Source: Lapillicoccus sp. (GTDB lineage: Bacteria; Actinomycetota; Actinomycetes; Actinomycetales; Dermatophilaceae). Taken from it: 35,550 nucleotides of DNA. Below the pieces are notes generated by a model that worked only from the letters and a program-made list of their open reading frames with translations, had not been told where the DNA came from and did not search any database. Both the position numbers and the translations under genes were made by a program. The number at the start of each line of letters is the position of its first letter. Within the stretch, counting starts at the first letter, position 1. Below are positions 7,604 to 15,650 of the stretch, in pieces. Location: contig NZ_JANXRJ010000257.1 of assembly GCF_025353065.1 (NCBI RefSeq), forward strand, positions 1 through 35,550, read 5' to 3'.

Positions 7604-7632
7604 TTGACAGCATACGTATGACGACCTATGTT
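7604..7632 (+). promoter_or_regulatory. Promoter with embedded palindromic operator for the sugar cluster
   Basis: TTGACA (7604-7609) is a perfect -35 box; 17 bases later TATGTT (7627-7632) is a good -10. The spacer contains the perfect 10-bp palindrome CATACGTATG (7611-7620). A dimeric repressor bound there would block RNA polymerase. The binding-protein gene starts 47 bases downstream of the -10 with GAAGGAG as ribosome site. The GntR assignment is inferred from the divergent arrangement. Confidence 0.75.
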
Positions 7633-7679
7633 TTGGCGTGCACCGCCGTTGTTGCCACCCCGACGAAGGAGTCCTCCTG

Positions 7680-8753
7680 ATGGTCGTTGCTCGAATCAGT
7701 CCCCACCGGCGCACCCGGGGCGTGGTCGCCGTCGTCGGCCTGACCTGCCTCGCACTCACCGCTGCCGGGTGCTCGAAGCGGGCCACGCCGGCCGCCGGCG
7801 GGAGTGCCACCGGCAAGACCGCCGCGCAGGTCAAGGTCGCGCTCGTCCCCGGTGGGCCGCACCCCTACTTCCAGCCCTGGAAGGGCGCCGGCGTCCAGGC
7901 GAAGACGGACTTCGGCCTCGGCGAGACGACCTTCAACGAGACGTCGGGCTGGGACCAGACCAAGCAGAACGACGTCATCAAGTCGCTCGCCGCCCAGGGC
8001 TACAACGCGTTCGGCATCTTCGGGGTCTCCCCCGACAACATCAACTCGACCTTCACCGACCTCGAGAAGCAGGGCTTCCAGGTCGCCTCCCTCGCCTCGT
8101 GCCCGGCGGGCAACAAGAACGCTGCGGCCTTCTGCCTCTCCACCGACGTCGAGAGCGCGGCATACAAGGCGGCGAAGGCGGCCATCGAGGCGATGGGCGG
8201 CAAGGGCAACCTTGTCCACCTCACCGGCAACAAGGTCGACTCCAACACCCAGCGCCGGATCGTCGGCGTCCAGAAGGCCGTCGACGAGGCCGGCGGCAAG
8301 GTCGTCCTCGTCCAGACGATCACCGACATCGACGTCGACCTGCAGTCGGCGCAGAAGGCGGTCGCCGACCTGCTCGCCGCTCGCGGCAAGGACGTCCAGG
8401 GCATCGTCACCACGGCCTACAACCCGGCGGTCGCCGCGGCGGCCGGGGTCAAGCAGGCCGGCCTGTCGACCAAGGTCGTCGCCATCGACGACGACAAGAC
8501 GATCCTCGCCGGCATCTCCGACGGGTCGGTCTCCGCGACGGTCACCCAGAACCCCGTCGGCCAGGGCTACGTCGGCTCCTACGTGCTGATGAAGCTCTCG
8601 ACCGGCTGCACGATGAAGCAGCCCGGCCTCGTCGTGGACTCCGGCTCCTTCGTCGTGACCAAGGCCAACGTCGCGACCTACGACACCCAGCGGCAGGCCA
8701 GGACGACGGAGCTGAAGAAGGCCTTCGACACCGACTACCTCTCCTGCGGCTGA
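7680..8753 (+). CDS. Sugar ABC transporter substrate-binding lipoprotein
   Basis: A 357-aa periplasmic-binding-protein type I (RbsB/RhaS-like) lipoprotein. The signal ends in LTAAG-C31, to be lipidated and anchored outside the membrane. The mature protein shows two alternating lobes: VKVALVPGGPHPYFQPWKGAG, then NDVIKSLAAQGYNAFGIFGVSPDNI, GKGNLVHLTGNKVDSNTQRRIVGVQKAV and VVAIDDDKTILAGISDGSVSATVTQNPVGQG, the classic hinge and ligand-pocket pattern. ATG at 7680 with GAAGGAG upstream. It is the first gene after the promoter at 7604 and feeds the permeases and ATPase at 9856-13570. The ligand is probably L-fucose or a related 6-deoxy- or pentose sugar, inferred from the enzymes downstream. Confidence 0.9.
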   Translation: MVVARISPHRRTRGVVAVVGLTCLALTAAGCSKRATPAAGGSATGKTAAQVKVALVPGGPHPYFQPWKGAGVQAKTDFGLGETTFNETSGWDQTKQNDVIKSLAAQGYNAFGIFGVSPDNINSTFTDLEKQGFQVASLASCPAGNKNAAAFCLSTDVESAAYKAAKAAIEAMGGKGNLVHLTGNKVDSNTQRRIVGVQKAVDEAGGKVVLVQTITDIDVDLQSAQKAVADLLAARGKDVQGIVTTAYNPAVAAAAGVKQAGLSTKVVAIDDDKTILAGISDGSVSATVTQNPVGQGYVGSYVLMKLSTGCTMKQPGLVVDSGSFVVTKANVATYDTQRQARTTELKKAFDTDYLSCG

Positions 8754-8761
8754 GCGCCCGT

Positions 8762-9853
8762 ATGCCGGTCACCATCACCGCTGCTCGGTCGTTCCTCGTC
8801 GACATCCCCGTCGAGATGCCGCGCACCGACGCCCGTCAGGCGTTCCTCAAGCAGGAGACGATCTTCGTCGAGGTCACCACCAGCGACGGGGAGAGCGGGC
8901 TCGGCTACAGCTACACGATCGGGACGGGCGGCACCGCGGTCCGGGCGCTGCTCGACGACTACCTCCTCCCGCATCTGGTGGGCAGGGACGCCGACGCCGT
9001 CGAGTCCTGCTGGCAGCTCCTCCAGGGCGCGACCCTGGCCACCGCGGGGGGCGCCATCACCTCGTTGGCGCTCGCTGCAGTGGACACCGCACTGTGGGAC
9101 CGGCGCTGCCGGGTCGCCGGTCTTCCGCTCGCCATCATGGCGGGTGGGGCCAAGGAGCGGATCCCGTTGTACAACACGGAGATCGGCTGGCTCCACTACA
9201 CGGTCGAGGACCTGGTCGCGGGCGCGGAGAAGGCGGTGGCCGGGGGAGACCGTGGCGTGAAGATCAAGATCGGCAAGCCGTCCGCGGCGGAGGACGCGGA
9301 GCGGCTGCAGGCGGTGCGCGAGGCGATCGGTCCGCACCGCGACCTCATGGTCGACGCCAACCAGTCGTTCACCCTCGCCGAGGCGGTGCGCCGTGCGCCG
9401 GACCTCGAGGCGGCCGGCGTGCTGTGGTTCGAGGAGCCGTTGCCGGCGCAGGACGTCCTCGGCCACGAACGGCTGGCACGGTCGACGACGGTCCCGGTCG
9501 CCGTGGGGGAGTCGATCTACTCCATCGGCCACTTCGCCCAGTACCTCGCCCGTGGCGCCGCCGGACTCGTCCAGCCCGACGTGGCCAGGATCGGCGGGAT
9601 CACCCCGTGGCTCAAGGTCGCCCACCTCGCCGAGGCCCACGGCGTCGAGGTAGCCCCGCACTTCCTGATGGAGCTGCACGTCGGCCTCTGCGGCGCGATC
9701 AGCAACAGCCGCTACCTCGAGTACCTCCCGCAGCTGCGCGCGGTGACGACCAACGAGCTCGTCGTCGTGGACGGCGAGGGCATCGTCCCGACCACGCCCG
9801 GTCTCGGGATCGACTGGGACCACGAGGCGCTCGACCGGCTGCGGGTGCGGTGA
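8762..9853 (+). CDS. Enolase-superfamily (mandelate racemase subgroup) acid-sugar dehydratase-like enzyme
   Basis: A 363-aa protein of the mandelate racemase/muconate lactonizing group. The full active site can be read: KIK (K167, K169), metal ligands D198 (VDAN), E224 (FEEP) and E250 (VGES), and the His-Asp dyad H300 (VAPHF) with D273 (QPDVARIGG). This set supports dehydration or epimerisation of an acid sugar. It lies 8 bases after the binding-protein gene and just before the permeases, which is odd for an enzyme. It is clearly distinct from the L-fuconate dehydratase at 17547 in length and motifs. It could act on the aldonic acid of a second sugar taken up by the same transporter, or be a galactarate/talarate-like dehydratase. 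The exact substrate cannot be told. The ribosome site before the ATG is weak. Confidence 0.85.
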   Translation: MPVTITAARSFLVDIPVEMPRTDARQAFLKQETIFVEVTTSDGESGLGYSYTIGTGGTAVRALLDDYLLPHLVGRDADAVESCWQLLQGATLATAGGAITSLALAAVDTALWDRRCRVAGLPLAIMAGGAKERIPLYNTEIGWLHYTVEDLVAGAEKAVAGGDRGVKIKIGKPSAAEDAERLQAVREAIGPHRDLMVDANQSFTLAEAVRRAPDLEAAGVLWFEEPLPAQDVLGHERLARSTTVPVAVGESIYSIGHFAQYLARGAAGLVQPDVARIGGITPWLKVAHLAEAHGVEVAPHFLMELHVGLCGAISNSRYLEYLPQLRAVTTNELVVVDGEGIVPTTPGLGIDWDHEALDRLRVR

Positions 9854-9855
9854 GA

Positions 9856-10938
9856 ATGCCCGACACGACGACGTCCACCGCCTCCCAGGCCGAGCCCGAG
9901 GCGCCGGCCCCCGCGCCCGTCGACCAGCGCCGTCGCGGGCTGCCCTGGTGGGCCAACCCGCGCGTCGGCCTCGTCGCCGTCGTCGTCGCGCTCGTCGCCA
10001 TCTTCTCCGGGCTGCGACCCTCCTTCCTCGACGTCGACCTCACCCTCGTGCCGATGCAGGCCGACATCACGGTCTTCGTCGTCGTCGGCCTCGCGCAGCT
10101 CGCGGTCCTGTCCCTGGGGCACATGAACCTCGCGGTGCCCCGGATGGCAGCCCTCTCCGCCTTCGCCGCCGGGTTCACCTACGACAAGCTCCACGCGCCC
10201 CTCGTCGTGGGGCTCCTCGCCGCCCTCCTCGTGGGCACCCTCGTCGGGGCCCTGGCGGGCGGCATCATCACGTGGACGGGAGTCAACTCCTTCGTCGTGA
10301 CCCTCGCGCTCGACTTCGGCCTGCTCGGGCTCGTCGCGCTCCTCTACAGCTGGTTCACGAGCGGGGTGGCGTTCAGCCTCCACCCCGACGGGATGGACGC
10401 CCTGCGGTCCGACACCTTCAACGACTACTGCGCCGGGCCGATCTGCGGCCCCCCGGTGCCTCTCGTCGTGCCGATCGCCGTCGTGGCGCTCGTCGTCGTC
10501 GGTGTGCTCTTCCGCTTCAGCCGGCTCGGCCGCGAGATCCTGATGTGCGGATCCAACGCCAGAGCGGCTCTCCTGTCAGGCATCCCGGTGTCGCGGCGGG
10601 TCATCCAGGCCCACGCGCTGTCCGGTCTGCTGTGCGGGCTCGCCGGCTGGCTGCTCGCGATCAACAACGGCGCGTTCTCGGCCAGCGTCGGCGAGAACTT
10701 CCTGCTCCCGTCCTTCCTCGCACCGGTGCTCGGCGGGACCCTCCTCGCCGGCGGCGCCGTCAGCGTCGTCGGCACGCTGCTCGGCGCGATCCTCAACTCC
10801 GTCATCCAGAAGGGCCTCAACCTGCTGCAGTTCGAGGTCGACCAGCTCCAGATCTACATCGGCGTCGTGCTCCTCGTCGCCCTGTCGCTCGACCGGGTCC
10901 GTCACGTCCTCGCCGACCGGCGCGGGGTGCGGCCATGA
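9856..10938 (+). CDS. Sugar ABC transporter permease (first)
   Basis: A 360-aa inner-membrane protein of the ribose/rhamnose-type (RbsC-like) permease family, with about 9-10 hydrophobic segments after a cytoplasmic N-terminal tail rich in Ala/Pro/Glu (residues 1-35). The family loop contacting the ATPase is visible as SNARAALLSGIPVSRRVIQAHALSGLLCGLAGWL, and the C-terminal part LGGTLLAGGAVSVVGTLLGAIL is typical. It starts 2 bases after the stop of the preceding dehydratase-like gene and overlaps the second permease by ATGA. With its partner it should form a heterodimeric channel served by the ATPase at 11927. Confidence 0.9.
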   Translation: MPDTTTSTASQAEPEAPAPAPVDQRRRGLPWWANPRVGLVAVVVALVAIFSGLRPSFLDVDLTLVPMQADITVFVVVGLAQLAVLSLGHMNLAVPRMAALSAFAAGFTYDKLHAPLVVGLLAALLVGTLVGALAGGIITWTGVNSFVVTLALDFGLLGLVALLYSWFTSGVAFSLHPDGMDALRSDTFNDYCAGPICGPPVPLVVPIAVVALVVVGVLFRFSRLGREILMCGSNARAALLSGIPVSRRVIQAHALSGLLCGLAGWLLAINNGAFSASVGENFLLPSFLAPVLGGTLLAGGAVSVVGTLLGAILNSVIQKGLNLLQFEVDQLQIYIGVVLLVALSLDRVRHVLADRRGVRP

Positions 10939-11930
10939 CGCTGCCGTCGCTCGTGGAGACCGCGGCGGGACCGAGCGGTCCTCGTGTCCGCGCCTCGTTG
11001 CGCGGCACCGAGGTCGTCCTCGCGGGGCTGGCGCTCGCGGCCTTCGTCGTCCTCGCCGTCACCACCGGCGGCAACCTCGTCGAGCCCGCCACCCTGCGCG
11101 CGGTGTTCCAGTTCCTCGCCGTCCCGATGGTCATCGGCCTGTCCCAGATGGTGGTCCTCGCCGTCGGCCAGATGAACCTCTCGGTCGGGGTCCTCACCGG
11201 ACTCACCGCCGTCGCCGCGGCCGCGCTGATGGCCGACCGGGGTTGGCCGGCGTGGCTGGCGGTCCTGGCCGCCCTGGTCCTCGGGCTCGTCGTGGGGCTC
11301 GCCAACGGTCTGCTCGTCGTCCTCACCCGCATCAACGGGTTCATCATCACGCTCGCGACGATGACGATCATCTCGGGAGTCCGCTACGGCATCAACGGAA
11401 CCGGCACCTACCAGGGCTACTCCGACGGCCTCGTCTCCCTCGGGCGAGCCTCCGTGCTCGGCATACCGACCGTCTTCCTCGCCGCGGTGGTCGTCGCCGT
11501 CCTCGTCTGGCTCTTCTTCGCGCGCGCCGTCCGCGGCCGTCAGCTGCTCGCCAGTGGGGGCAACCCGCTCGCGGCGCGGCTGTCCGGCATCTCCAACGAC
11601 ACCTCACTCGTCATCGCCCACGCCCTGTCGGGGCTGCTCGCCGGGGTCGCCGGCGTGCTCGTCCTCGCGCTCTCCGGCTCGGTCAACGCGAGCATCGGCG
11701 ACGACCTGCTGCTGCCGAGCTTCGCGGCCCCGATCATCGGGGGCGTCGCCCTCGCCGGCGGTGTCGTCAGTGTCCTCGGCACCTGCCTCGCCGCGTTCAT
11801 CGTCCGGCTCGTCGACGTCGCCCAGGCGCAGTACAACATCAACCCGCGCTGGGTCGACCTCGTCGTCGGCGCCGTCGTCCTCGGCGCGGTCCTGCTCAGC
11901 CAGAAGCGGATCGGCAGAGGCGGGACATGA
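10935..11930 (+). CDS. Sugar ABC transporter permease (second)
   Basis: A 331-aa permease of the same RbsC-like family as its neighbour. It shows INGFIITLATMTIISGVRYGINGTG in the middle, the ATPase-contact region GGNPLAARLSGISNDTSLVIAHALSGLLAGVAG, and PIIGGVALAGGVVSVLGT toward the end. Start and stop overlap the neighbouring genes by 4 bases each (ATGA), so translation is probably coupled. The two permeases differ enough to suggest a heterodimer. Residue I in LGIPT is encoded by the rare ATA codon, within a GGCATAC word. Confidence 0.9.
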   Translation: MTLPSLVETAAGPSGPRVRASLRGTEVVLAGLALAAFVVLAVTTGGNLVEPATLRAVFQFLAVPMVIGLSQMVVLAVGQMNLSVGVLTGLTAVAAAALMADRGWPAWLAVLAALVLGLVVGLANGLLVVLTRINGFIITLATMTIISGVRYGINGTGTYQGYSDGLVSLGRASVLGIPTVFLAAVVVAVLVWLFFARAVRGRQLLASGGNPLAARLSGISNDTSLVIAHALSGLLAGVAGVLVLALSGSVNASIGDDLLLPSFAAPIIGGVALAGGVVSVLGTCLAAFIVRLVDVAQAQYNINPRWVDLVVGAVVLGAVLLSQKRIGRGGT

Positions 11931-13570
11931 GGCTCATCGCCACCGATCTCGTCAAGGTCTTCCCCGGCGTCCGCGCGCTCGACGGGGTGACCATCGACCT
12001 GCGGCCGGGCACCGTCCACGCGTTGCTCGGTGAGAACGGCGCGGGCAAGAGCACCCTGATCAAGATCCTCACCGGGGTGCACAAGCCCGACGGCGGGACG
12101 CTGCGGCTCGTCCCCGACGGGTGGCAGGCCCCGGGCGACGCAGCCGGGGGCGCCGGTGGGCGGGAGCTGCACTTCGGTGGCCCGGCGGACGCCCAGCTCG
12201 CCGGCATCGGGGTCGTCCACCAGGAGCGCAACCTCGTGCCGGCCTTCTCGGTCGCGGAGAACATCGCCCTGCAGCGGATGCCGCGCTCCCGCGGCCTGGT
12301 CGACCGGGCGGCCGTGCGCCGGCTGGCGCAGGGGTGTCTCGCCGAGCTCGAGGTGGAGCTCGACCTCGACCGCCCGGTCGCCGAGCTGTCCGTCGCGCAG
12401 ATGCAGCTCGTCGAGGTCGCCAAGGCGCTCGCCACCGACTCCCGCCTCCTGCTGCTCGACGAACCGACGTCGGCGCTCACCAGCGAGGAGTCCGACCACC
12501 TGTATGCCGTGGTGCGCCGGCTGCGCGACCAGGGCCGCATCGTCGTCCTGGTCAGCCACAAGCTCGAGGAGGTCTTCGCTGTCGCTGACACCGTGACCGT
12601 GCTGCGTGACGGGCGCAGCGTCGCCAGGGGACTGGCTCTGGGTAACCTCACCCGGAGCCAGGTCGTCGACCTCATGGTCGGTCGCGCCCACGCGGACATC
12701 GAGCTGGGCGCCCGGAGCGTCGACCCACGGGCGACACCGGCGCTCGAGCTCGAAGCCGTGTCGACGGCGGGGGGTCACCGGGACGTCTCGCTGGTGGTGC
12801 GGCCCGGCGAGATCCTCGGCCTCTACGGGCTCGTCGGAGCCGGGCGCAGCGAGCTGGCGCGCGCGGTGCTCGGGCTCGACACCATCACGTCGGGCCGGTT
12901 GCTGGTCGGTGGCCGGCCGGTGACGATCGGCTCGGTGGGGCAGGCGCTGCGGGAGCACCGGATCGGCTACGTCACGGAGAACCGAAAGGAGGAGGGGATC
13001 TTCCTCGAGCAGACCGTGAGTCGCAACGTCACCGTGACGGTGTGGGACAGGCTCGCCCGGTGGGGAGTCGTCCGTGACCGCAGCGAGGACACGGTCCTCG
13101 CCCGCTACGTCGACCGGCTCGGGATCCGGCTGTCCGGGCCCCGCCAGCTGGCCGGTCAGCTCTCCGGCGGCAACCAGCAGAAGCTGTCGCTCGCCAAGTG
13201 GCTGGCCGCCGACTGCGCCGTCCTGATCATCGACGAACCGACGGTCGGCATCGACGTGCGCACCAAGGCGGCGTTCCACGAGCTCATCGCCGAGCTCGCC
13301 GAGGGCGGCCTGGCGATCCTGCTCATCAGCTCCGACCTCCCGGAAGTGGTGACGCTCGCCGACCGCATCGCCGTGATGCGGGACCACCAGCTGGTCGGCG
13401 AGGTGGACAACGACCATCACTACACGACGATGAGCGGACGGGTCATCCGGCTCGTGCACGGCGAGTCGCAGGAGTCCGGCGCAGCAGAGGCCGGAGCGTC
13501 GGAGACCGGGGCGCCGGAGACCGGAACGCTGGAGACCGGAGCGCCGCGGCCGGGAGTGCCCGCCGCCTGA
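11927..13570 (+). CDS. Sugar ABC transporter ATP-binding protein, double NBD
   Basis: A 547-aa protein with two fused nucleotide-binding domains, as in RbsA/XylG/MglA. Domain 1 has Walker A GENGAGKST (35-43), Q-loop VVHQERNL, signature ELSVAQMQ, Walker B LLLLDEPTSAL and the H-loop in VLVSHKLEEVF. Domain 2 has the degenerate Walker A GLVGAGRSE, signature LSGGNQQK and Walker B LIIDEPTVGID. The half-degenerate second site is normal for sugar importers. The insertion in domain 1 (about residues 60-80, DGWQAPGDAAGGAGG) is Gly/Ala-rich and unusual. The C-terminal 30 residues are an Ala/Glu/Thr/Gly repeat tail. ATGA overlap with the second permease. It powers uptake of the cluster's sugar. Confidence 0.93.
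   Translation: MRLIATDLVKVFPGVRALDGVTIDLRPGTVHALLGENGAGKSTLIKILTGVHKPDGGTLRLVPDGWQAPGDAAGGAGGRELHFGGPADAQLAGIGVVHQERNLVPAFSVAENIALQRMPRSRGLVDRAAVRRLAQGCLAELEVELDLDRPVAELSVAQMQLVEVAKALATDSRLLLLDEPTSALTSEESDHLYAVVRRLRDQGRIVVLVSHKLEEVFAVADTVTVLRDGRSVARGLALGNLTRSQVVDLMVGRAHADIELGARSVDPRATPALELEAVSTAGGHRDVSLVVRPGEILGLYGLVGAGRSELARAVLGLDTITSGRLLVGGRPVTIGSVGQALREHRIGYVTENRKEEGIFLEQTVSRNVTVTVWDRLARWGVVRDRSEDTVLARYVDRLGIRLSGPRQLAGQLSGGNQQKLSLAKWLAADCAVLIIDEPTVGIDVRTKAAFHELIAELAEGGLAILLISSDLPEVVTLADRIAVMRDHQLVGEVDNDHHYTTMSGRVIRLVHGESQESGAAEAGASETGAPETGTLETGAPRPGVPAA
13481..13555 (+). repeat. 15-bp in-frame repeats coding the tail of the sugar ATPase
   Basis: Five imperfect 15-base units (consensus GCGCCGGAGACCGGA, at 13481, 13496, 13511, 13526 and 13541) encode a tail of ETGAP-like pentapeptides just before the stop of the ATPase. 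The period is a multiple of three, so changes in copy number keep the frame. The tail lies outside the known family fold and is probably disordered. Confidence 0.8.
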
Positions 13571-13651
13571 GGTGGGTACCCGGCATACGACCCTGACGGC
13601 GAGATGCGGCGGATGACCGTCGCAGACGACAGACGAAGGAGCACAGACGAC

Positions 13652-14494
13652 ATGAAGCTGGCGAGGATCGGCGCAGCCGGGCAGGAGCGCCCCGCGGCGC
13701 TCGACGCGGACGGCACCTGGCGTGACCTGTCCGAGGTGGTGCCGGACATCACGGGCGCGCTGCTGGCGGAGGGGCTCGGCGCCGTCTACGCGGCGCTGGC
13801 CGCTGGCACGTTGCCCGTGCTCGAGCCCCGCCGCTTCGGGCCACCGGTCGCCGACATCGGCAAGGTCGTGTGCATCGGCCTCAACTACCGCGACCACGCG
13901 GCCGAGACCGGGGCGACGCCGCCCGCTGAGCCGATCGTCTTCCTCAAGGCGGCGGACACGATCGTCGGCCCGGACGACGAGGTCCTCGTCCCGCGGGCCT
14001 CCACCCGTACCGACTGGGAGGTGGAGCTCGCCGTCGTCATCGGGACGCAGGCGCGCTATCTCGCCGACCCCAGCGAGTCGGCCGCGCACATCGCGGGGTA
14101 TGCCGTGAGCAACGACGTCTCGGAGCGCGAGTTCCAGCTCGAGCGGGGCGGGCAGTGGGACAAGGGGAAGAACTGCGAGACGTTCAACCCGATCGGGCCG
14201 TGGCTGGTGACGGCCGACGAGGTGCCCGACCCCCAGGCGCTGCGGCTCTTCCTGTCGGTCAACGGCGAGACGAAGCAGAACGGCACCACCGCCGACATGA
14301 TCTTCGACGTCAACACCCTGGTGCACTACGTCAGCCAGTTCATGGTCCTGCGCCCCGGCGACGTCATCAACACCGGCACCCCGGCGGGCGTCGCGATGGG
14401 CCGGCCCGGCACGGCATACCTCAAGGGTGGTGACGTCGTCGAGCTCGAGATCGAGGGACTCGGCCGGCAGCGGCAGACGATGGGGCAGGCATGA
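13652..14494 (+). CDS. FAH-family hydrolase, probable 2,4-diketo-3-deoxy-L-fuconate hydrolase
   Basis: A 280-aa protein of the fumarylacetoacetate hydrolase family. After a short N-terminal domain (1-65), the FAH fold begins at IGKVVCIGLNYRDHAAETG. The metal-site motif is E123-x-E125 in DWEVELAVVIG with D155 in SNDVSERE, followed by GKNCETFNPIGPWLV and MIFDVNTLVHYVSQFMVLRPGDVINTGTPAGV. In the non-phosphorylating L-fucose route this family splits 2,4-diketo-3-deoxy-L-fuconate to pyruvate and L-lactate. ATG at 13652 is preceded by GAAGGAG. An 81-base gap separates it from the ATPase, the only sizeable gap in the cluster, and it overlaps the next gene by ATGA. Confidence 0.88.
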   Translation: MKLARIGAAGQERPAALDADGTWRDLSEVVPDITGALLAEGLGAVYAALAAGTLPVLEPRRFGPPVADIGKVVCIGLNYRDHAAETGATPPAEPIVFLKAADTIVGPDDEVLVPRASTRTDWEVELAVVIGTQARYLADPSESAAHIAGYAVSNDVSEREFQLERGGQWDKGKNCETFNPIGPWLVTADEVPDPQALRLFLSVNGETKQNGTTADMIFDVNTLVHYVSQFMVLRPGDVINTGTPAGVAMGRPGTAYLKGGDVVELEIEGLGRQRQTMGQA

Positions 14495-15276
14495 CCAGCG
14501 TTGTCGGAGAACAGACTTCGGCGGAGTTTGCGGGCCTCCGTGCTCTGGTGACCGGTGGGGCGTCGGGCATCGGGCTGGCCGTCGCGCGAGCCCTCGTCGC
14601 TCGTGGGGGGCGGGTGGCGGTGCTCGACCGTGACCCCGGCCCGGTCGCCGACGACGCCGACCTGGTGGCGGTGCAGGCGGACATCACCGACGACGCCGGG
14701 GTGCGGGCGGCCGTCGCCGACGCCGTCGGGCGGCTCGGTGGTCTCGACGTCCTCGTCAACAACGCCGGCATCGGCGCCCAGGGCGGCGTCGAGGACAACG
14801 ACGACGACGAGTGGCGGCGGGTGCTCGACGTCAACGTCGTCGGCATCGTGCGGGTGACCCGGGCCGCGCTGCCGTCCCTGCGGGCGTCCGGGCACGCGGC
14901 GATCGTCAACACCTGCTCCATCGCCGCGACGGTCGGCCTGCCGAGCCGGGCCCTCTACTCCGCGAGCAAGGGAGCCGTCCAGTCGCTGACCCTGGCGATG
15001 GCCGCCGACCTGCTGCCCGACGGCATCCGGGTCAACGCCGTCAACCCCGGGACCGCCGACACCCCGTGGGTCGGGCGGTTGCTCGAGGTCGCGGCCGACC
15101 CGGCTGCCGAGCGCGCGGCGCTCGAGGCGCGGCAGCCCCACGGCCGGCTCGTCTCCGCCGACGAGGTCGCCCACGCCGTCTGCTACCTCGCCTCGCCCCT
15201 GGCCGGGTCGACGAACGGGACGACGCTGGCCGTCGACGGTGGGATGGACCGGCTGCGACCGAGGCCACGTTCGTGA
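14491..15276 (+). CDS. Short-chain dehydrogenase, probable 2-keto-3-deoxy-L-fuconate dehydrogenase
   Basis: A 261-aa classical SDR. The cofactor motif is TGGASGIG (21-28), NNAG is at 90-93, and the catalytic Y156-x3-K160 is in YSASK. An Asp at the end of strand 2 (D46, VAVLDRD) predicts NAD rather than NADP. The C terminus (TLAVDGGM) is standard. Its place between the diketo-acid hydrolase and the mutarotase fits oxidation of 2-keto-3-deoxy-L-fuconate to the 2,4-diketo acid, the step just before hydrolysis. It overlaps the previous gene by ATGA and the next by GTGA. SDR substrate assignment rests on context. Confidence 0.88.
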   Translation: MTSVVGEQTSAEFAGLRALVTGGASGIGLAVARALVARGGRVAVLDRDPGPVADDADLVAVQADITDDAGVRAAVADAVGRLGGLDVLVNNAGIGAQGGVEDNDDDEWRRVLDVNVVGIVRVTRAALPSLRASGHAAIVNTCSIAATVGLPSRALYSASKGAVQSLTLAMAADLLPDGIRVNAVNPGTADTPWVGRLLEVAADPAAERAALEARQPHGRLVSADEVAHAVCYLASPLAGSTNGTTLAVDGGMDRLRPRPRS

Positions 15277-15650
15277 CACCGATGGTCGTCCCCGCGGGGT
15301 CCCCTGACGTGCCGGCACCGGCATCCCCGCGCCGGGTCGCCCAGGTGATCCGGCTGCGACCGGAGGCCGAGGCCGACTACCGCCGCCTGCATGCGGCGGT
15401 CTGGCCGGAGGTGCTGGACCAGATCAGGCGGAGCAACCTCCGCAACTACTCGATCTTCCTGCGTGACGGGCTGCTGATCGCCTACTTCGAGTACGTGGGC
15501 AGCAACTACGCCGGTGACCTGGCCGCCATGGCGCGCGACCCGCGGACCCGTGAGTGGTGGCAGCTGACCGACCCCATGCAGGAGGCGGTCGACACCGCAG
15601 CCGAGGGCGAGTGGTGGGCACCGTTCGAGGAGGTGTTCCACACGCCATGA
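15273..15650 (+). CDS. RhaM-type L-rhamnose/L-fucose mutarotase
   Basis: A 125-aa protein of the L-rhamnose mutarotase (RhaM/RhaU) family. The core from about residue 21 is full length: DYRRLHAAVWPEVL holds the family's catalytic histidine (H40, equivalent to the His in the E. coli RRHNPIWPEL segment), then NYSIFLRDGLLIAYFEYVG and TREWWQLTDPMQ. It interconverts alpha and beta anomers of a 6-deoxy sugar so that the dehydrogenase receives the right anomer. The 20-residue N-terminal extension is Pro/Ala-rich; the GTG at 15273 gives the 4-base overlap seen across this operon, while ATG at 15282 is possible. It is not the FucU/RbsD fold that enteric bacteria use for fucose. Confidence 0.87.
   Translation: MTPMVVPAGSPDVPAPASPRRVAQVIRLRPEAEADYRRLHAAVWPEVLDQIRRSNLRNYSIFLRDGLLIAYFEYVGSNYAGDLAAMARDPRTREWWQLTDPMQEAVDTAAEGEWWAPFEEVFHTP

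Noticed and set aside
13571..13651. Small gene or tRNA in the gap within the sugar operon
   Set aside because: The 81 bases hold only a GGCATAC word and the ribosome site of the next gene; no tRNA arms or coding signal.
11540..14326. Minus-strand open frame of 928 codons across the sugar ATPase and FAH genes
   Set aside because: Spans several real plus-strand genes, has Arg/Asp/Val-biased low-complexity translation and no recognisable domain.
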